64,000 nt of DNA from Aliiroseovarius sp. Z3 (GTDB lineage Bacteria > Pseudomonadota > Alphaproteobacteria > Rhodobacterales > Rhodobacteraceae), in assembly GCF_029105185.1 (NCBI RefSeq), contig NZ_JAFMZK010000007.1, forward strand, positions 142,883-206,882, written 5' to 3'. A model generated the notes under the pieces. It made no database searches. It saw nothing but the letters and a program-made list of their open reading frames with translations, and was not told the origin of the DNA. Below are positions 19,152-28,928 of this stretch, one piece after another. The position numbers and the translations under genes are program-made. How positions within the stretch are numbered: the first letter of the stretch is position 1; every line of letters begins with the position of its first letter.

Positions 19152-19949
19152 ATGAGCTTTAAGGCACAGGGCCTACACGCCCGCAGTTTCAAAACGTGGC
19201 GCACAATCGTTGCATTGATGCTGCGCGAGATGGCAACAAGCTATGGCCGTTCACCGGGCGGATACCTTTGGGCGGTTCTTGAACCCATCGGTGGACTAAC
19301 GGTCATGACGGTCGCGTTTTCGATGGCCTTCGCTTCACCGGCCTTGGGCAATAACTTTGCACTGTTCTACGCCACGGGCTATTTGCCATTCATGATGTAT
19401 CTGGATCTGTCCAACAAGATCTCGAAGTCAATTCGATTCTCGCGACCTTTGCTGTTCTATCCATCAGTCACATATCTTGATGCAATTCTTGCGCGCTTCT
19501 TCCTGAATGCGCTCACCCATTTCCTTGTCTTTTACATCCTGATGTTCGGCATCATGACGTGGTTCGACACCGGTAATATTCTTGACTATGCCGCCATTCT
19601 AAATTCACTTTGCATGGTTATGGCAGTGTCATTCGGTGTTGGCGTTATGAACTGTTTCCTGCTCACGCGCTTTGCAATCTGGGAGCGCGTCTGGGGCATC
19701 GTAACACGCCCTTTGTTTATCATTTCATCTATTTTCTTTCTGCTGGAAAGCATTCCGCAACCGTTTCGCGAGTACCTTGCTTTCAACCCTCTGGTGCAGA
19801 TTGTAGGAGAAATGCGGCGCGGCTTCTATGCCACCTACGACGCAACCTGGGTCAATCCTCTCTATGTTTATGGCATATCCTTGATACTGACGGTTTTGGG
19901 CCTGGTCTTCTTGGGGCGGTACCATCGTGAGCTGCTGAACAACAACTGA
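19152..19949 (+). CDS. kpsM: capsule ABC exporter permease
   Basis: The 265-residue ABC-2 family permease has six predicted membrane segments and the N-terminal MLREMATSYGRSPGGYLWAVLEP motif region typical of KpsM/RfbD-type exporters. With KpsT it forms the inner-membrane pore for the polysaccharide. It stands alone on the plus strand, divergent from kpsE-kpsT, and is followed 143 bases later by the RTX gene. Confidence 0.93.
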   Translation: MSFKAQGLHARSFKTWRTIVALMLREMATSYGRSPGGYLWAVLEPIGGLTVMTVAFSMAFASPALGNNFALFYATGYLPFMMYLDLSNKISKSIRFSRPLLFYPSVTYLDAILARFFLNALTHFLVFYILMFGIMTWFDTGNILDYAAILNSLCMVMAVSFGVGVMNCFLLTRFAIWERVWGIVTRPLFIISSIFFLLESIPQPFREYLAFNPLVQIVGEMRRGFYATYDATWVNPLYVYGISLILTVLGLVFLGRYHRELLNNN

Positions 19950-20092
19950 TTGGTACGAGGCAAGCTTCCGATCTGTTGGTCGTTTACCTAAAATCCACAT
20001 TTCTATTCATCAGACTTAAAGCGATCCTTAACGCCTGATCCTCACCCTGAACAAACATTTGGCTCGGGGGAGCCGCAACACAGGGGGTCGGG

Positions 20093-23000
20093 GTGGCCAG
20101 TCTGGTAGCCAAAGTCACTCACGCGAGTGGCAGTTTAGCCTATGTGGCGAATGTGTCAGATCTGGAACTATTCTGGTCGGGCAACAACGCCTATCTCTAC
20201 GCCGCGACCGGCAGCGGTGGTGGGGCAACAGTCTTCGACCTTTCGGAGACAGGAACCTGCGTTGCCGTCGCGCAGATCGCCTTTCCGCTATCTGTTGTGG
20301 CATCACCCACCGTCCAGATCGAAGTTCTTGAAGTGGATGGCGCAACCTATCTTCTTCCATTCGGGCGGTATGACTGGTCTCTCAATGCCATTACTCTCGA
20401 AGCCCCCGACAGGTTCGGCGAGCCTGAAAGTTTCACGTGGGGAACCGGTGGTCTGGGCAACCTAAGTGCGCTGGCCTCAGACACCATTGACGGTCAGACG
20501 CATGTTTACGCTGCGAATTCACAAAGTGCTGGGTTCAACCATTACACCATTAGTGACCAGAACACGTTGGAGCTTGCCAATGGGTTCAGTCAGCCGTCAG
20601 CGAGTAACACTGTCGATATGGTTGATCTTGAAATCGTTTCCGCAGACCAGAGCAACGTCTTGCTCGCGCTTTCGCAAGATCAGCAAGGAATCTCCAGCTA
20701 TCGGCTGGATGGGAACGGCAACCCAACCAAGGCCGACGACCTTTCTGCTGCGGAATTTCTGCCGATATCCAACCCCACCGCCCTTGCGACTGGGAAGGTG
20801 TTGGATAAGACATTTGCCATCATTTCAAGCGCAGGCACCTCGTCCCTGACTGTGGTCGAGGTCGGGGCAGACGGGTCCCTGAATCCGACCGACCATGTCA
20901 TCGACAACACATGGACCAGGTTCTCCAACGCCACGGAAATCGCTTCGGCACAGGTTGGCGACAGCTTGTTTGTCGTAAGCGGGGGGGGCGATGATGGCCT
21001 ATCTTTGTTTACTTTGCTGCCCAGTGGAAAGCTGGTGCATCTGGACACGATTTGGGACACACATCAGACAGCCCTTCAAAATGTTTCGGCTTTGGAGATG
21101 GAGTACACCGGTGGCAAGTTGCAAATTTTCGCAACCAGCGAAACCGAGCGCGGAATCACTCAGGTTGAATACGATCTGAGCGGTCTGGGGGAAACGCTCT
21201 GTGGCGACGGGTCAACCAAAGCATTGCAAGGGACCAGCGCAGACGACCAGATTGATGGCGGCATCTGGAGCGAGATCATATCCGCGGGCGCGGGAAACGA
21301 TATTCTGCGCGATGGCGTGGGCGAGGACATCTTAACCGGTGGCGCAGGTGCGGACATCTTCGTGCTGACCGCCGATGACATGCTGGATATTGTCACAGAC
21401 TTCCAGCCCGGTGTCGACAAACTGAACCTATCCGAATTTCACATGCTGTACGACGCGTCCCAGTTACAGGTCATCAGCCGGTCTTGGGGCGCTGAAATAA
21501 TATTTCGCAACGAAATCACCCATGTTCACAGCGCAAACGGGCAGAGCTTGTCGAAATCACATTTCACGACATATGACTCCTTATACCTGGACCGCCCGCC
21601 AAATGGTTTTCAGTACATTCCGGAGACCATCGTGGGAAGCGAGGCTGACGACATTCTGGGCGGTGACGAAGGAATTGAAAATCTGTTTGGGCTTGGCGGT
21701 GACGATCAGTTTCATTGGTCTTTGGGCGCGGATGTTTTCCATGGGGGTGATGGAACCGATACCGTCACTTACGACACGGCATCTGTGCCGGTTTGGATTG
21801 ATCTGAACAACCAGCACGCGACCGGAGCAGCGGATGGCGATGTTTACCATTCGATTGAGAATATCATCGGTACAGCGCTTGATGACACGCTGATTGGAAA
21901 TTCGTATTCCAACATGCTGGTGGGTGGCCATGGCAACGACACACTTGATGGAGGTCTGGGAGGAGACACGCTTGACGGAGGTGCAGGTCAGGACACTGTA
22001 ACCTATGCAACAGCCCAGAAGGCAGCGATCGTTCAACTCGGTTTGGGATATCTGGCAGGCGCGGCGTTGGGCGATATCTTGATAAACATCGAGAATATCA
22101 TGGGAACCGCATATCAAGATATTCTCGAAGGAGACGACGCGTCAAATACGTTGTGGGGTGGCCAAGGCAATGACAATCTTTCGGGCGGTGAAGGGAACGA
22201 CATGCTTTACGGCGGCAGCGGGACTGACACTTTGTCTGGCGGGTCTGGTGCTGACATCCTTGATGGTGGCGTGGGGATCGATTGGGTGGATTACCGAGCT
22301 GCCACCACTCAAGTATTTTTGGACTTCGCATCAAATGTGACCGGGTGGGGTGCATCAGGCGACACATTGATCTCGATCGAGAACGCCTATGGAAGCGCCC
22401 ATAATGACGAAATTCATGGCGACGATGGCGCGAACGACATTTCGGGTATGGACGGTGATGACACGCTCTCGGGCGGTCGTGGCAACGACTTTCTACGCGG
22501 CAATACTGGTAACGACTATCTGATGGGCTTCGACGGCCACGACCGGCTTTACGGAGGACAAGGCAACGACCTTCTGTCTGGGGGGAACGGCAATGATGTC
22601 CTGTATGGAAATTCGGGGGATGACACATTGAATGGCGGTAGGGGCAATGACATTCTCTATGGCTCCAATGGCAACGACCTCATGATAGATTCTGGCGGAC
22701 GGGACAAATACTACGGCGGACAGGGATTGGATATCGTCGATTACTCATCGCAGAACGTTGGCATATATATCGATCTGAGAAGCGGCAAAGGGTCGGGCGC
22801 AGCCGCCGGTGATACCTACAGCTCGGTTGAAGGCGTGATCGGGGGGCAACACAACGACACCATCTACGGAAATGCCGGCAACAACATCATCTCTGGTCAG
22901 AACCGCGGCGACAGAATTTATGGTTTTCAGGGCAATGACACGATCAGTGGCGATGGTGGCTGGGATCGGCTCCATGGCGGTTCTGGCCATGACGTGATCC

Positions 23001-23965
23001 ATGGAGGTCGCGGTCGCGACACTTTGAAAGGAGGAAGCGGGCATGATATCTTACACGGTGGAGAAGATGCAGACCGCCTGTACGGCCAGTCGGGCTACGA
23101 CACAGCCAACTACTCTGATGCGACGTCCCGAGTATCGATCAATTTGACAACCAACTCCAACAAAGGTGCTGCCCAAGGCGACAAGCTGTTCTCGATCGAG
23201 GCGGTTGTCGGGTCGGACTGGAACGATCAACTGATTGGCAACAACGGCACGAACACTTTACGCGGAGGGAGGGGCGACGACTATCTCAGAGGTCGAGGTG
23301 GAAACGATCGAGTTTACGGCGAACAAGGAAACGACAAGATCATCGCGGGCGCCGGGTCAGACCACTACAACGGTGGATCCGGAACAGATACGCTCTACCT
23401 CTCGCACCTAAGCTCGGGGGCCGATGTGTGGCTATCTTCGAACAAAGGTGGGGGCAGCATGCAGGGTAACAAAATATTCCAAATCGAAAACATCATCGGC
23501 ACCAAGTTCAGCGATATTCTTTACGGCGACGAAATCGACAACCTGCTGCGCGGCGGGCGAGGCCGTGATACTTTGAAAGGCGGTGCCGGCAACGACAAAT
23601 TGTACGGCAATCTTGGCAACGACCGCGTTTACGGCAGCAACGGCGCCGATCTGTTGCATGGCGGACGGGGTGATGACGTCCTGGATGGGGGCCAGGGCGA
23701 CGACATCATGTTCGGAGGATCAGGTTCAGACACCTTCTATTTTGGTGAGGGCGCAGACACGATCAAGGACTTTCAGATTGCTCTGGACACGCTTCGCCTA
23801 AATGCCGCGACCTGGAGTATCGACGTCATGGACCCAAACGCATTGACAGACATCGCTGACGTCCGCGATGACGGCATATACCTTGATTTTGGTGGCGGGC
23901 ACTCTTTGTTTCTTGAAAACCTTCATGACCTGGCCGATCTGCAAAACTCCGTTGAGTGGTATTAA
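20093..23965 (+). CDS. secreted RTX (hemolysin-type calcium-binding repeat) protein
   Basis: The 1290-residue acidic protein has no Sec signal peptide. Residues ~1-370 contain repeated strands suggestive of a beta-propeller (FAIISSAGTSSLTVVEV, SLFVVSGGGDDGLSLFTLL). From ~390 onward come many GGxGxDxLxGGxGxD nonapeptides. Between residues ~550 and 1145 these are broken by six copies of a spacer ending in GDxxxSIENIIGTxxxDxLxGN. The tail carries the DTFYFGEGADTIKDFQ ending common in type I secretion substrates. The start is a GTG preceded by AGGGGG. It may be a surface or biofilm matrix protein linked to the capsule. No type I exporter is encoded in the window. Confidence 0.9.
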   Translation: MASLVAKVTHASGSLAYVANVSDLELFWSGNNAYLYAATGSGGGATVFDLSETGTCVAVAQIAFPLSVVASPTVQIEVLEVDGATYLLPFGRYDWSLNAITLEAPDRFGEPESFTWGTGGLGNLSALASDTIDGQTHVYAANSQSAGFNHYTISDQNTLELANGFSQPSASNTVDMVDLEIVSADQSNVLLALSQDQQGISSYRLDGNGNPTKADDLSAAEFLPISNPTALATGKVLDKTFAIISSAGTSSLTVVEVGADGSLNPTDHVIDNTWTRFSNATEIASAQVGDSLFVVSGGGDDGLSLFTLLPSGKLVHLDTIWDTHQTALQNVSALEMEYTGGKLQIFATSETERGITQVEYDLSGLGETLCGDGSTKALQGTSADDQIDGGIWSEIISAGAGNDILRDGVGEDILTGGAGADIFVLTADDMLDIVTDFQPGVDKLNLSEFHMLYDASQLQVISRSWGAEIIFRNEITHVHSANGQSLSKSHFTTYDSLYLDRPPNGFQYIPETIVGSEADDILGGDEGIENLFGLGGDDQFHWSLGADVFHGGDGTDTVTYDTASVPVWIDLNNQHATGAADGDVYHSIENIIGTALDDTLIGNSYSNMLVGGHGNDTLDGGLGGDTLDGGAGQDTVTYATAQKAAIVQLGLGYLAGAALGDILINIENIMGTAYQDILEGDDASNTLWGGQGNDNLSGGEGNDMLYGGSGTDTLSGGSGADILDGGVGIDWVDYRAATTQVFLDFASNVTGWGASGDTLISIENAYGSAHNDEIHGDDGANDISGMDGDDTLSGGRGNDFLRGNTGNDYLMGFDGHDRLYGGQGNDLLSGGNGNDVLYGNSGDDTLNGGRGNDILYGSNGNDLMIDSGGRDKYYGGQGLDIVDYSSQNVGIYIDLRSGKGSGAAAGDTYSSVEGVIGGQHNDTIYGNAGNNIISGQNRGDRIYGFQGNDTISGDGGWDRLHGGSGHDVIHGGRGRDTLKGGSGHDILHGGEDADRLYGQSGYDTANYSDATSRVSINLTTNSNKGAAQGDKLFSIEAVVGSDWNDQLIGNNGTNTLRGGRGDDYLRGRGGNDRVYGEQGNDKIIAGAGSDHYNGGSGTDTLYLSHLSSGADVWLSSNKGGGSMQGNKIFQIENIIGTKFSDILYGDEIDNLLRGGRGRDTLKGGAGNDKLYGNLGNDRVYGSNGADLLHGGRGDDVLDGGQGDDIMFGGSGSDTFYFGEGADTIKDFQIALDTLRLNAATWSIDVMDPNALTDIADVRDDGIYLDFGGGHSLFLENLHDLADLQNSVEWY

Positions 23966-24069
23966 AAACCGACGTGCCGCTGTTGCAGGGCACCGTACGC
24001 ACCCGTTGCCTCTCTTTAAGCATTTCAAACGATCAATCATTTGGAAACCCGAACAAAGCCGAGATCCAA

Positions 24070-24894
24070 ATGCCCGAAACCTCTTCAGTACTTTCCCTTC
24101 CCCTGATCCAAGTCGCTCAGGCGCAGAAGCATGTTACCCATAACGAAGCACTGCGCCTTCTGGACATATTGGTTCAGTTGTCGGTCTCAACTGACGATAC
24201 GATCAGCCCGCCCCCGGCGGCAACCGACGGCGACCGCCACATCGTGCCGGGCGGTGCCATCGGGGATTGGGCCGGGCAGGATCAATCCATTACCTGGCTT
24301 CAAGATGGGGTCTGGCAGTTCATTACCCCGCAAGAAGGCTGGCGCGCAGATGTCGCATCGACTGCACAGCAGCTGCGGTTTGATGGCAGCCAATGGATCG
24401 ATACGGCGATGTCGACCGACAATCTTGACCTGGTTGGCGTGAACACCACGGCAGATGCCACCAACAAGCTGGCGGTTGCGGCAGATGCCACGTTGCTGAC
24501 GCATGACGGGACGTCTCATCAGTTGAAGATCAACAAGGCAGCCACAGGAGATACCGCATCACTTCTGTTTCAGTCCAATTGGTCGGGACGGGCCGAGTTT
24601 GGATTGACCGGAGATGACGACTTTCACGTCAAAACCAGCCCTGATGGAAGTGTCTGGAACGAGGCTATTGTCGCAACTGGCACAGGCGATGTGGGGATCG
24701 GCAAGACCCCGGCTGCGAAACTGGATGTGGATGGCGTCATGCGCCTGACACCTACAACGAGTGCAAGCCTGCCCCCAGCGGCGAGTGTTGGCGCAGGAGG
24801 TGTCGCCTTTGTCTCGGATGCCGCAGGCGGGGCGCAGTTGGCCTATTGCGACGGGGCTTCATGGCTGAAGGTGAGTGACGGAACCGCCATCTGA
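24070..24894 (+). CDS. DUF2793 protein (phage/GTA tail-like)
   Basis: The 274-residue protein carries the DUF2793 signature AATDGDRHIVPGGAIGDWAGQ with TWLQDGVWQFITPQEGWRADV at residues ~48-97, seen in rhodobacterial gene-transfer-agent and prophage tail proteins. The C-terminal half has a tail-fibre-like pattern (GDVGIGKTPAAKLDVDGVMR, then SVGAGGVAFVSDAAGGAQLAYCDGASWLKVS). ATG 24070 is the first start matching the conserved MPETSSVLSLPLIQ N-terminus. No other phage gene is nearby, so a surface adhesin role next to the RTX gene is possible. Confidence 0.8.
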   Translation: MPETSSVLSLPLIQVAQAQKHVTHNEALRLLDILVQLSVSTDDTISPPPAATDGDRHIVPGGAIGDWAGQDQSITWLQDGVWQFITPQEGWRADVASTAQQLRFDGSQWIDTAMSTDNLDLVGVNTTADATNKLAVAADATLLTHDGTSHQLKINKAATGDTASLLFQSNWSGRAEFGLTGDDDFHVKTSPDGSVWNEAIVATGTGDVGIGKTPAAKLDVDGVMRLTPTTSASLPPAASVGAGGVAFVSDAAGGAQLAYCDGASWLKVSDGTAI

Positions 24895-24915
24895 TCACCC
24901 CCGAGAGTAAGTTAA

Positions 24916-24940
24916 CGCCCGCAGGTTCAAACTGCGGGCG
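24916..24940. terminator. hairpin between convergent genes
   Basis: CGCCCGCAG and CTGCGGGCG pair perfectly around a 7-base loop between the DUF2793 gene and rmlC. On the minus strand the hairpin is followed by TTAACTT; on the plus strand by AAAC. It probably ends transcription of one or both convergent genes, though there is no long T-run. Confidence 0.5.
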
Positions 24941-24945
24941 AAACA

Positions 24946-25524
24946 TTATGATGATCGTGGCCCACCATCCCGACCAAATGGCGTAACAAACGCGGCCATT
25001 GATCCTGCTTCGCCATCCTTGCCACTCAGCGTTGCCTGATCCGAGGATATCCCCCAATCAATACCGATATCGGGGTCGTCAAACCGCACCGACATCTCGG
25101 TCTCGGGCGCGTAATGGTCCGAGCACTTATAGAACACATCCACATTGTCGGTCAGCGTGACAAAGCCATGCAAGAACCCTTCTGGCACCAAAAGCGCTGC
25201 CCCGTTATCGTCCGACAATTCGACCGCCACCCATTCGCCATAGGTGGGCGAGCCGTGGCGAACATCAACCGCAACATCCAGAATTGCGCCGCGCAGACAT
25301 CGCACCAGCTTGGCCTGTGCATGGGGCGGGGCTTGGCAGTGCAATCCGCGAACCGTGCCCTTGGTGGCTGAACGGGACAAGTTGTCCTGGACGAAAGTGC
25401 TCGGAAGACCTGCATGCTCCATCGCACGAGTTGAAAAGGTTTCACTGAAAAATCCGCGATTGTCGCCGTAGCGTGCTGGCGTCACGATTACGCAGCCCTC
25501 AAGTTTGGTCATTTCTATTTTCAC
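24946..25524 (-). CDS. rmlC: dTDP-4-dehydrorhamnose 3,5-epimerase
   Basis: This 192-residue cupin enzyme epimerises the rhamnose precursor. The motifs RYGDNRGFFSETF, FVQDNLSRSATKGTVRGLHCQ and LVPEGFLHGFVTLTDNVDVFYKCSDHYAPE contain the conserved His and Tyr residues. It completes the rmlBDA pathway although it lies 14 kb away. The annotated start is a GTG at 25524; an ATG at 25512 (MTKLEGC) is an equally good choice. Confidence 0.93.
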   Translation of the reverse strand: MKIEMTKLEGCVIVTPARYGDNRGFFSETFSTRAMEHAGLPSTFVQDNLSRSATKGTVRGLHCQAPPHAQAKLVRCLRGAILDVAVDVRHGSPTYGEWVAVELSDDNGAALLVPEGFLHGFVTLTDNVDVFYKCSDHYAPETEMSVRFDDPDIGIDWGISSDQATLSGKDGEAGSMAAFVTPFGRDGGPRSS

Positions 25525-25597
25525 GGAACTAGCTCCATCAGGTTTTTGGGCGCGTCAGTGCGGGGCTGTCAACTCCGGCTTATGAGCCAGCAATGGC

Positions 25598-26287
25598 TCA
25601 CCCACGAATGCGTTTTGCGCGACGACCGGGTAAGGGGAACAGTTTGGCGGCGGTCAGGTAAAGAATATACAGATCCAGTCTTAGCGACTTGTTGACGTGG
25701 TAGATATGATCCAGCGCCGCCTTGCGCGAAACACAACGCCGCAAATAAACGCGTTCTGCTTCTTTTAATGATTTGCAGGCTGCAAGCATGTTTTCTTCAT
25801 GGCTATGAAAAATAATTGATGCCAGGCCGGTGATTCCGGGGCGATCCAGCAGAACCTGCCTATAGATATCCGGCCTTGCCTGAACATAGCGCGGCTCGGG
25901 CGGGCGTGGCCCAACGAAACTCATCTCGCCTTTCAATACGTTCCAGATCTGAGGCAGCTCATCCAAACGGTGGGCACGCAGGAATTTCCCCATCGGTGTG
26001 ATGCGGTTTTGCTTATGGCCACCCGTAATGCCGACATTCTCATGATCCGGTACGGTGCGCATGGTGCGGATCTTCAACAGGTCGAACGTCCTGTCGAAGG
26101 TTGTATTCCGTTCCGAACGATAGATGAAAGGCCGACCGTCACGCAGCGTGACAATGACATACAGCACCAACAGCGTCGGGATGACTGGAACACAAAGGGC
26201 CAGTGCAAGACCTATGTCGAAAAGGCGCTTCATCCCCGGTTCTTTCCGCTCATCTTGTTCGATTTTAGAATACGAAACTTCAACCAT
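25598..26287 (-). CDS. initiating sugar transferase (undecaprenyl-phosphate glycosylphosphotransferase)
   Basis: The 229-residue protein is of the small, one-membrane-helix PGT type: MKRLFDIGLALALCVPVIP near the N-terminus, then GRPFIYRSER, FDLLKIRTMR, FLRAHRLDELPQIWNVLKGEMSFVGPRPPEP and RPGITGLASI, the canonical catalytic core with the Asp-Glu pair. It should start repeat-unit assembly on the lipid carrier at the inner membrane. The start is uncertain: ATG 26287 overlaps the ugd stop by 8 bases, and ATG 26233 (MKRLFDIG) is the alternative. Confidence 0.88.
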   Translation of the reverse strand: MVEVSYSKIEQDERKEPGMKRLFDIGLALALCVPVIPTLLVLYVIVTLRDGRPFIYRSERNTTFDRTFDLLKIRTMRTVPDHENVGITGGHKQNRITPMGKFLRAHRLDELPQIWNVLKGEMSFVGPRPPEPRYVQARPDIYRQVLLDRPGITGLASIIFHSHEENMLAACKSLKEAERVYLRRCVSRKAALDHIYHVNKSLRLDLYILYLTAAKLFPLPGRRAKRIRG

Positions 26288-27614
26288 CCCAACCATCCGG
26301 CCCAAATCCACGCCGACCAACAGCGCAATACGAGACAAAGCCAGCTTTCTTTGCGTCTTTCGGCGAATAGATATTGCGCAGATCAGCCATTCTGGCAGTT
26401 TCCATACGTCGGGCAAGGCGTTTCAAATCCAAGGCTCGAAACTCGTTCCATTCGGTCAAAATCACCACTGCATCTGCGTTCTGCACAGCCTTATACGCAT
26501 CTTCAAACCAATGTGCACCCGGCAAAAGTGCTTCGCCTTCGCTTAGCCCTTGCGGATCAACCACACGGACCTTCGCACCGCCACCTATCAAGGCCGGAAC
26601 GATGGTCAGGCTGGGCGCATCGCGCATATCGTCGGTGTTGGGTTTGAAAGTGACCCCCAAAACGGCAATGGTCTTGCCCGACACCGACCCGCCGCACAGA
26701 TCGATGATCTTGTCGACCATGCGACGCTTGGTTTCGTCGTTGACGGTGATCACGGTTTCCGTGATCTGCATCGGCATTCCAGCTTCTTGCCCGATCCGCG
26801 CCAATGCTTTGGTGTCTTTCGGGAAGCAGCTTCCGCCATAACCGGGGCCTGCGTGCAGGAACTTGTTCCCGATCCGACCGTCCAGCCCGATCCCTTTCGA
26901 GACCTGTTTAACATCCGCCCCAACGCGCTCGCACAACGCTGCTATTTCGTTCACAAACGTGATCTTTGTCGCCAGGAACGCGTTGGCCGCATATTTGATC
27001 ATTTCGGCGCTTTCCAGATCCGTCGTAACAATCGGGAAATCGCGCAGAAAGAGCGGCCGATAGATTTCAGCCATGATTTCGGTAGCCCGTTCATTCTGCA
27101 CACCGACGACAACGCGATCAGGCCGCATGAAATCATCAATCGCCGCCCCCTCGCGCAGAAACTCCGGGTTCGAGGCCACGTCAAACTCAAGGTCGGGGTG
27201 AGATTTCTGGATCAGTTGCTTCACCTTGCGGTTCGTGCCCACCGGAACGGTCGATTTCGTGACGACAACAGCATAATCTTCAAGCGAATCAGCAATCTCT
27301 TCGGCCGCTGCATAGACATATGTCAGGTCGGCATGGCCATCGCCGCGCCGCGTTGGTGTGCCAACTGCAATAAAAATTGCTTTGGCGCCCTGCACTGCTT
27401 CCTTCAGGTTCTGGGTGAAAGAAAGCCGGCCTGCGGCAACGTTTTTTGCCATCAAATCTTCAAGGCCAGGCTCATAGATCGGCACTTGCCCGCCCTCAAG
27501 CATCTTGATTTTCGTGGGATCTTTATCCACGCAAACAACTTCATGTCCAAAATCTGAAAAACAAACGCCAGAAACCAGGCCCACATACCCGGTGCCGATC
27601 ATCGCAATTTTCAT
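26280..27614 (-). CDS. ugd: UDP-glucose 6-dehydrogenase
   Basis: The 444-residue enzyme oxidises UDP-glucose to UDP-glucuronate. MKIAMIGTGYVGLVSGVCFS is the NAD motif, and HAGPGYGGSCFPKDTKAL contains the catalytic Cys. GVTFKPNTDDMRDAPSL forms the UDP domain. AGAGG lies upstream of ATG 27614. The product feeds uronic acid into the capsule. It overlaps the sugar transferase gene. Confidence 0.96.
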   Translation of the reverse strand: MKIAMIGTGYVGLVSGVCFSDFGHEVVCVDKDPTKIKMLEGGQVPIYEPGLEDLMAKNVAAGRLSFTQNLKEAVQGAKAIFIAVGTPTRRGDGHADLTYVYAAAEEIADSLEDYAVVVTKSTVPVGTNRKVKQLIQKSHPDLEFDVASNPEFLREGAAIDDFMRPDRVVVGVQNERATEIMAEIYRPLFLRDFPIVTTDLESAEMIKYAANAFLATKITFVNEIAALCERVGADVKQVSKGIGLDGRIGNKFLHAGPGYGGSCFPKDTKALARIGQEAGMPMQITETVITVNDETKRRMVDKIIDLCGGSVSGKTIAVLGVTFKPNTDDMRDAPSLTIVPALIGGGAKVRVVDPQGLSEGEALLPGAHWFEDAYKAVQNADAVVILTEWNEFRALDLKRLARRMETARMADLRNIYSPKDAKKAGFVSYCAVGRRGFGPDGWDG

Positions 27615-27784
27615 TGGCTCGAAACCTCTTTTTTTAAATAATCTACGACGGGATGATGCATCACGCAAACGCTGTCAACGGACGGCGAACCTTCGCCCAT
27701 CCAGACATCGCCCTATTCCCGTCACGTCTATGCCATGGCAAGTTTGCACGCTGCGGGGTGAAACTGGCTGTTTAGGACTGAATC

Positions 27785-28423
27785 ATGTTTGGAAACACAC
27801 TAAGAACACTCGGCGTCGTGACGCTTCTGTCGCTTGCCGCGCTGCCCGGAACAGCAACAGCGGCTTGTTCCATCAAAAATGTAGCAGGCGCCGAAAAGGC
27901 AATTCCTAACAAAGGGTTAGACCAAGGCCTGCTTGACAGGGCAGTCGTTGCCAGAGTGAACGCCGAACGGTGTCGGCGCGGCCTTCCCGCCCTGACCACC
28001 GCGTCCGGTCTGCGGAAGCAGGCGGCGCGGCATTCGCAGTGGATGGCGCGCAGCCAAAAACTCAGCCACAAGGCAAGTGGGTCGTTCAAACGCTCGCTTA
28101 CCGACCGTCTGAAGGCATCTGGCGTGCGTTTCCGTACCGGGGCCGAGAACATCGGTTGGGTGCATCTATATGGCATCGACGGAAGCCGGTTCATGATTCG
28201 CTCATCCCAACAATGTCACTTTACGACCAATGGCGGTCGCAGGATCGGGCGGCACAGCTATAACAGTCTGGCCAGCCTGATTGTTCGAAAATGGATGGAA
28301 TCGCCCGGACATAGAAAGAACATCCTGCGGAAAAACCTGCGTTACAGCGGTGTCGGAGCCGGCGTCCAGCCCGCTTCGAAACACTGTGGTTCGGTATTCC
28401 TTACCCATATCTTTGCCGGATAA
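27785..28423 (+). CDS. secreted CAP-domain protein (YkwD-like)
   Basis: The 212-residue protein has a signal peptide ending near GTATAA and a CAP/SCP domain with ARHSQWMARSQKLSH, GAENIG and KWMESPGHRKNIL, the usual bacterial CAP signatures with their His and Glu residues. It contains six or so Cys that may form disulfides. The function of bacterial CAP proteins is largely unknown. It is divergent from ugd and precedes the small acidic protein gene. Confidence 0.85.
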   Translation: MFGNTLRTLGVVTLLSLAALPGTATAACSIKNVAGAEKAIPNKGLDQGLLDRAVVARVNAERCRRGLPALTTASGLRKQAARHSQWMARSQKLSHKASGSFKRSLTDRLKASGVRFRTGAENIGWVHLYGIDGSRFMIRSSQQCHFTTNGGRRIGRHSYNSLASLIVRKWMESPGHRKNILRKNLRYSGVGAGVQPASKHCGSVFLTHIFAG

Positions 28424-28581
28424 TGGGGACTATTGCATCGCTGCCACAGAGCGGCGAAGTTCTGCGTGTACGGGGTGTTGAATGCAAGAACAGACTTCCA
28501 ATAGCGTTCGTGGTATGCAAAACAAACAGGGACGGTACGCTACATTGGCGCTGCCCGCTAATTAATTATGGAGTATGAAAC

Positions 28582-28800
28582 ATGAAAAAAGTGATGACCC
28601 TTGCCGCTGCTGGCATGATCGCTCTGTCCGCACCTGCTTTCGCTGGCGCATACGGCGATGCAGTTGTTGAAGAAGAAGTTGTAGTTGTTGAAGAAGCTGG
28701 TAGCTCGCTGGGCAACACCGGTCTGGCTCTGCTGGGTCTGGCTGTTGTGGCTGGCATCATTGCTGCTTCGGACGACTCGACCGACGATTCCGCAGAATAA
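28582..28800 (+). CDS. small exported acidic protein (YjbE/GfcA-like candidate)
   Basis: The 72-residue protein has a signal peptide (MKKVMTLAAAGMIALSAPAFA), an acidic stretch VVEEEVVVVEE, a hydrophobic segment LGNTGLALLGLAVVAGIIAA and an acidic tail. GGAG lies 10 bases before the ATG, and a strong terminator follows. Small exported proteins of this sort, YjbE or GfcA, accompany yjbF-yjbH polysaccharide genes, which occur 2.4 kb away. That link is by context only, since the sequence is not clearly homologous. Confidence 0.65.
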   Translation: MKKVMTLAAAGMIALSAPAFAGAYGDAVVEEEVVVVEEAGSSLGNTGLALLGLAVVAGIIAASDDSTDDSAE

Positions 28801-28832
28801 TTTGTCTGCTTCGTAAGAAGCATTCAAACTGG

Positions 28833-28868
28833 AACGGCAAGTCCTTTGGGCTTGCCGTTTTTGTTTTC
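28833..28868 (+). terminator. rho-independent terminator
   Basis: AACGGCAAG pairs with CTTGCCGTT around a short loop and is followed by TTTTGTTTT. It ends the small acidic protein transcript and separates it from manC. Confidence 0.85.
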
Positions 28869-28928
28869 AAAGGCCATGATTCCACCATTGGATGAACAAT
28901 CACCCAGCGGTGCAAAGGGCGCTTTGAA

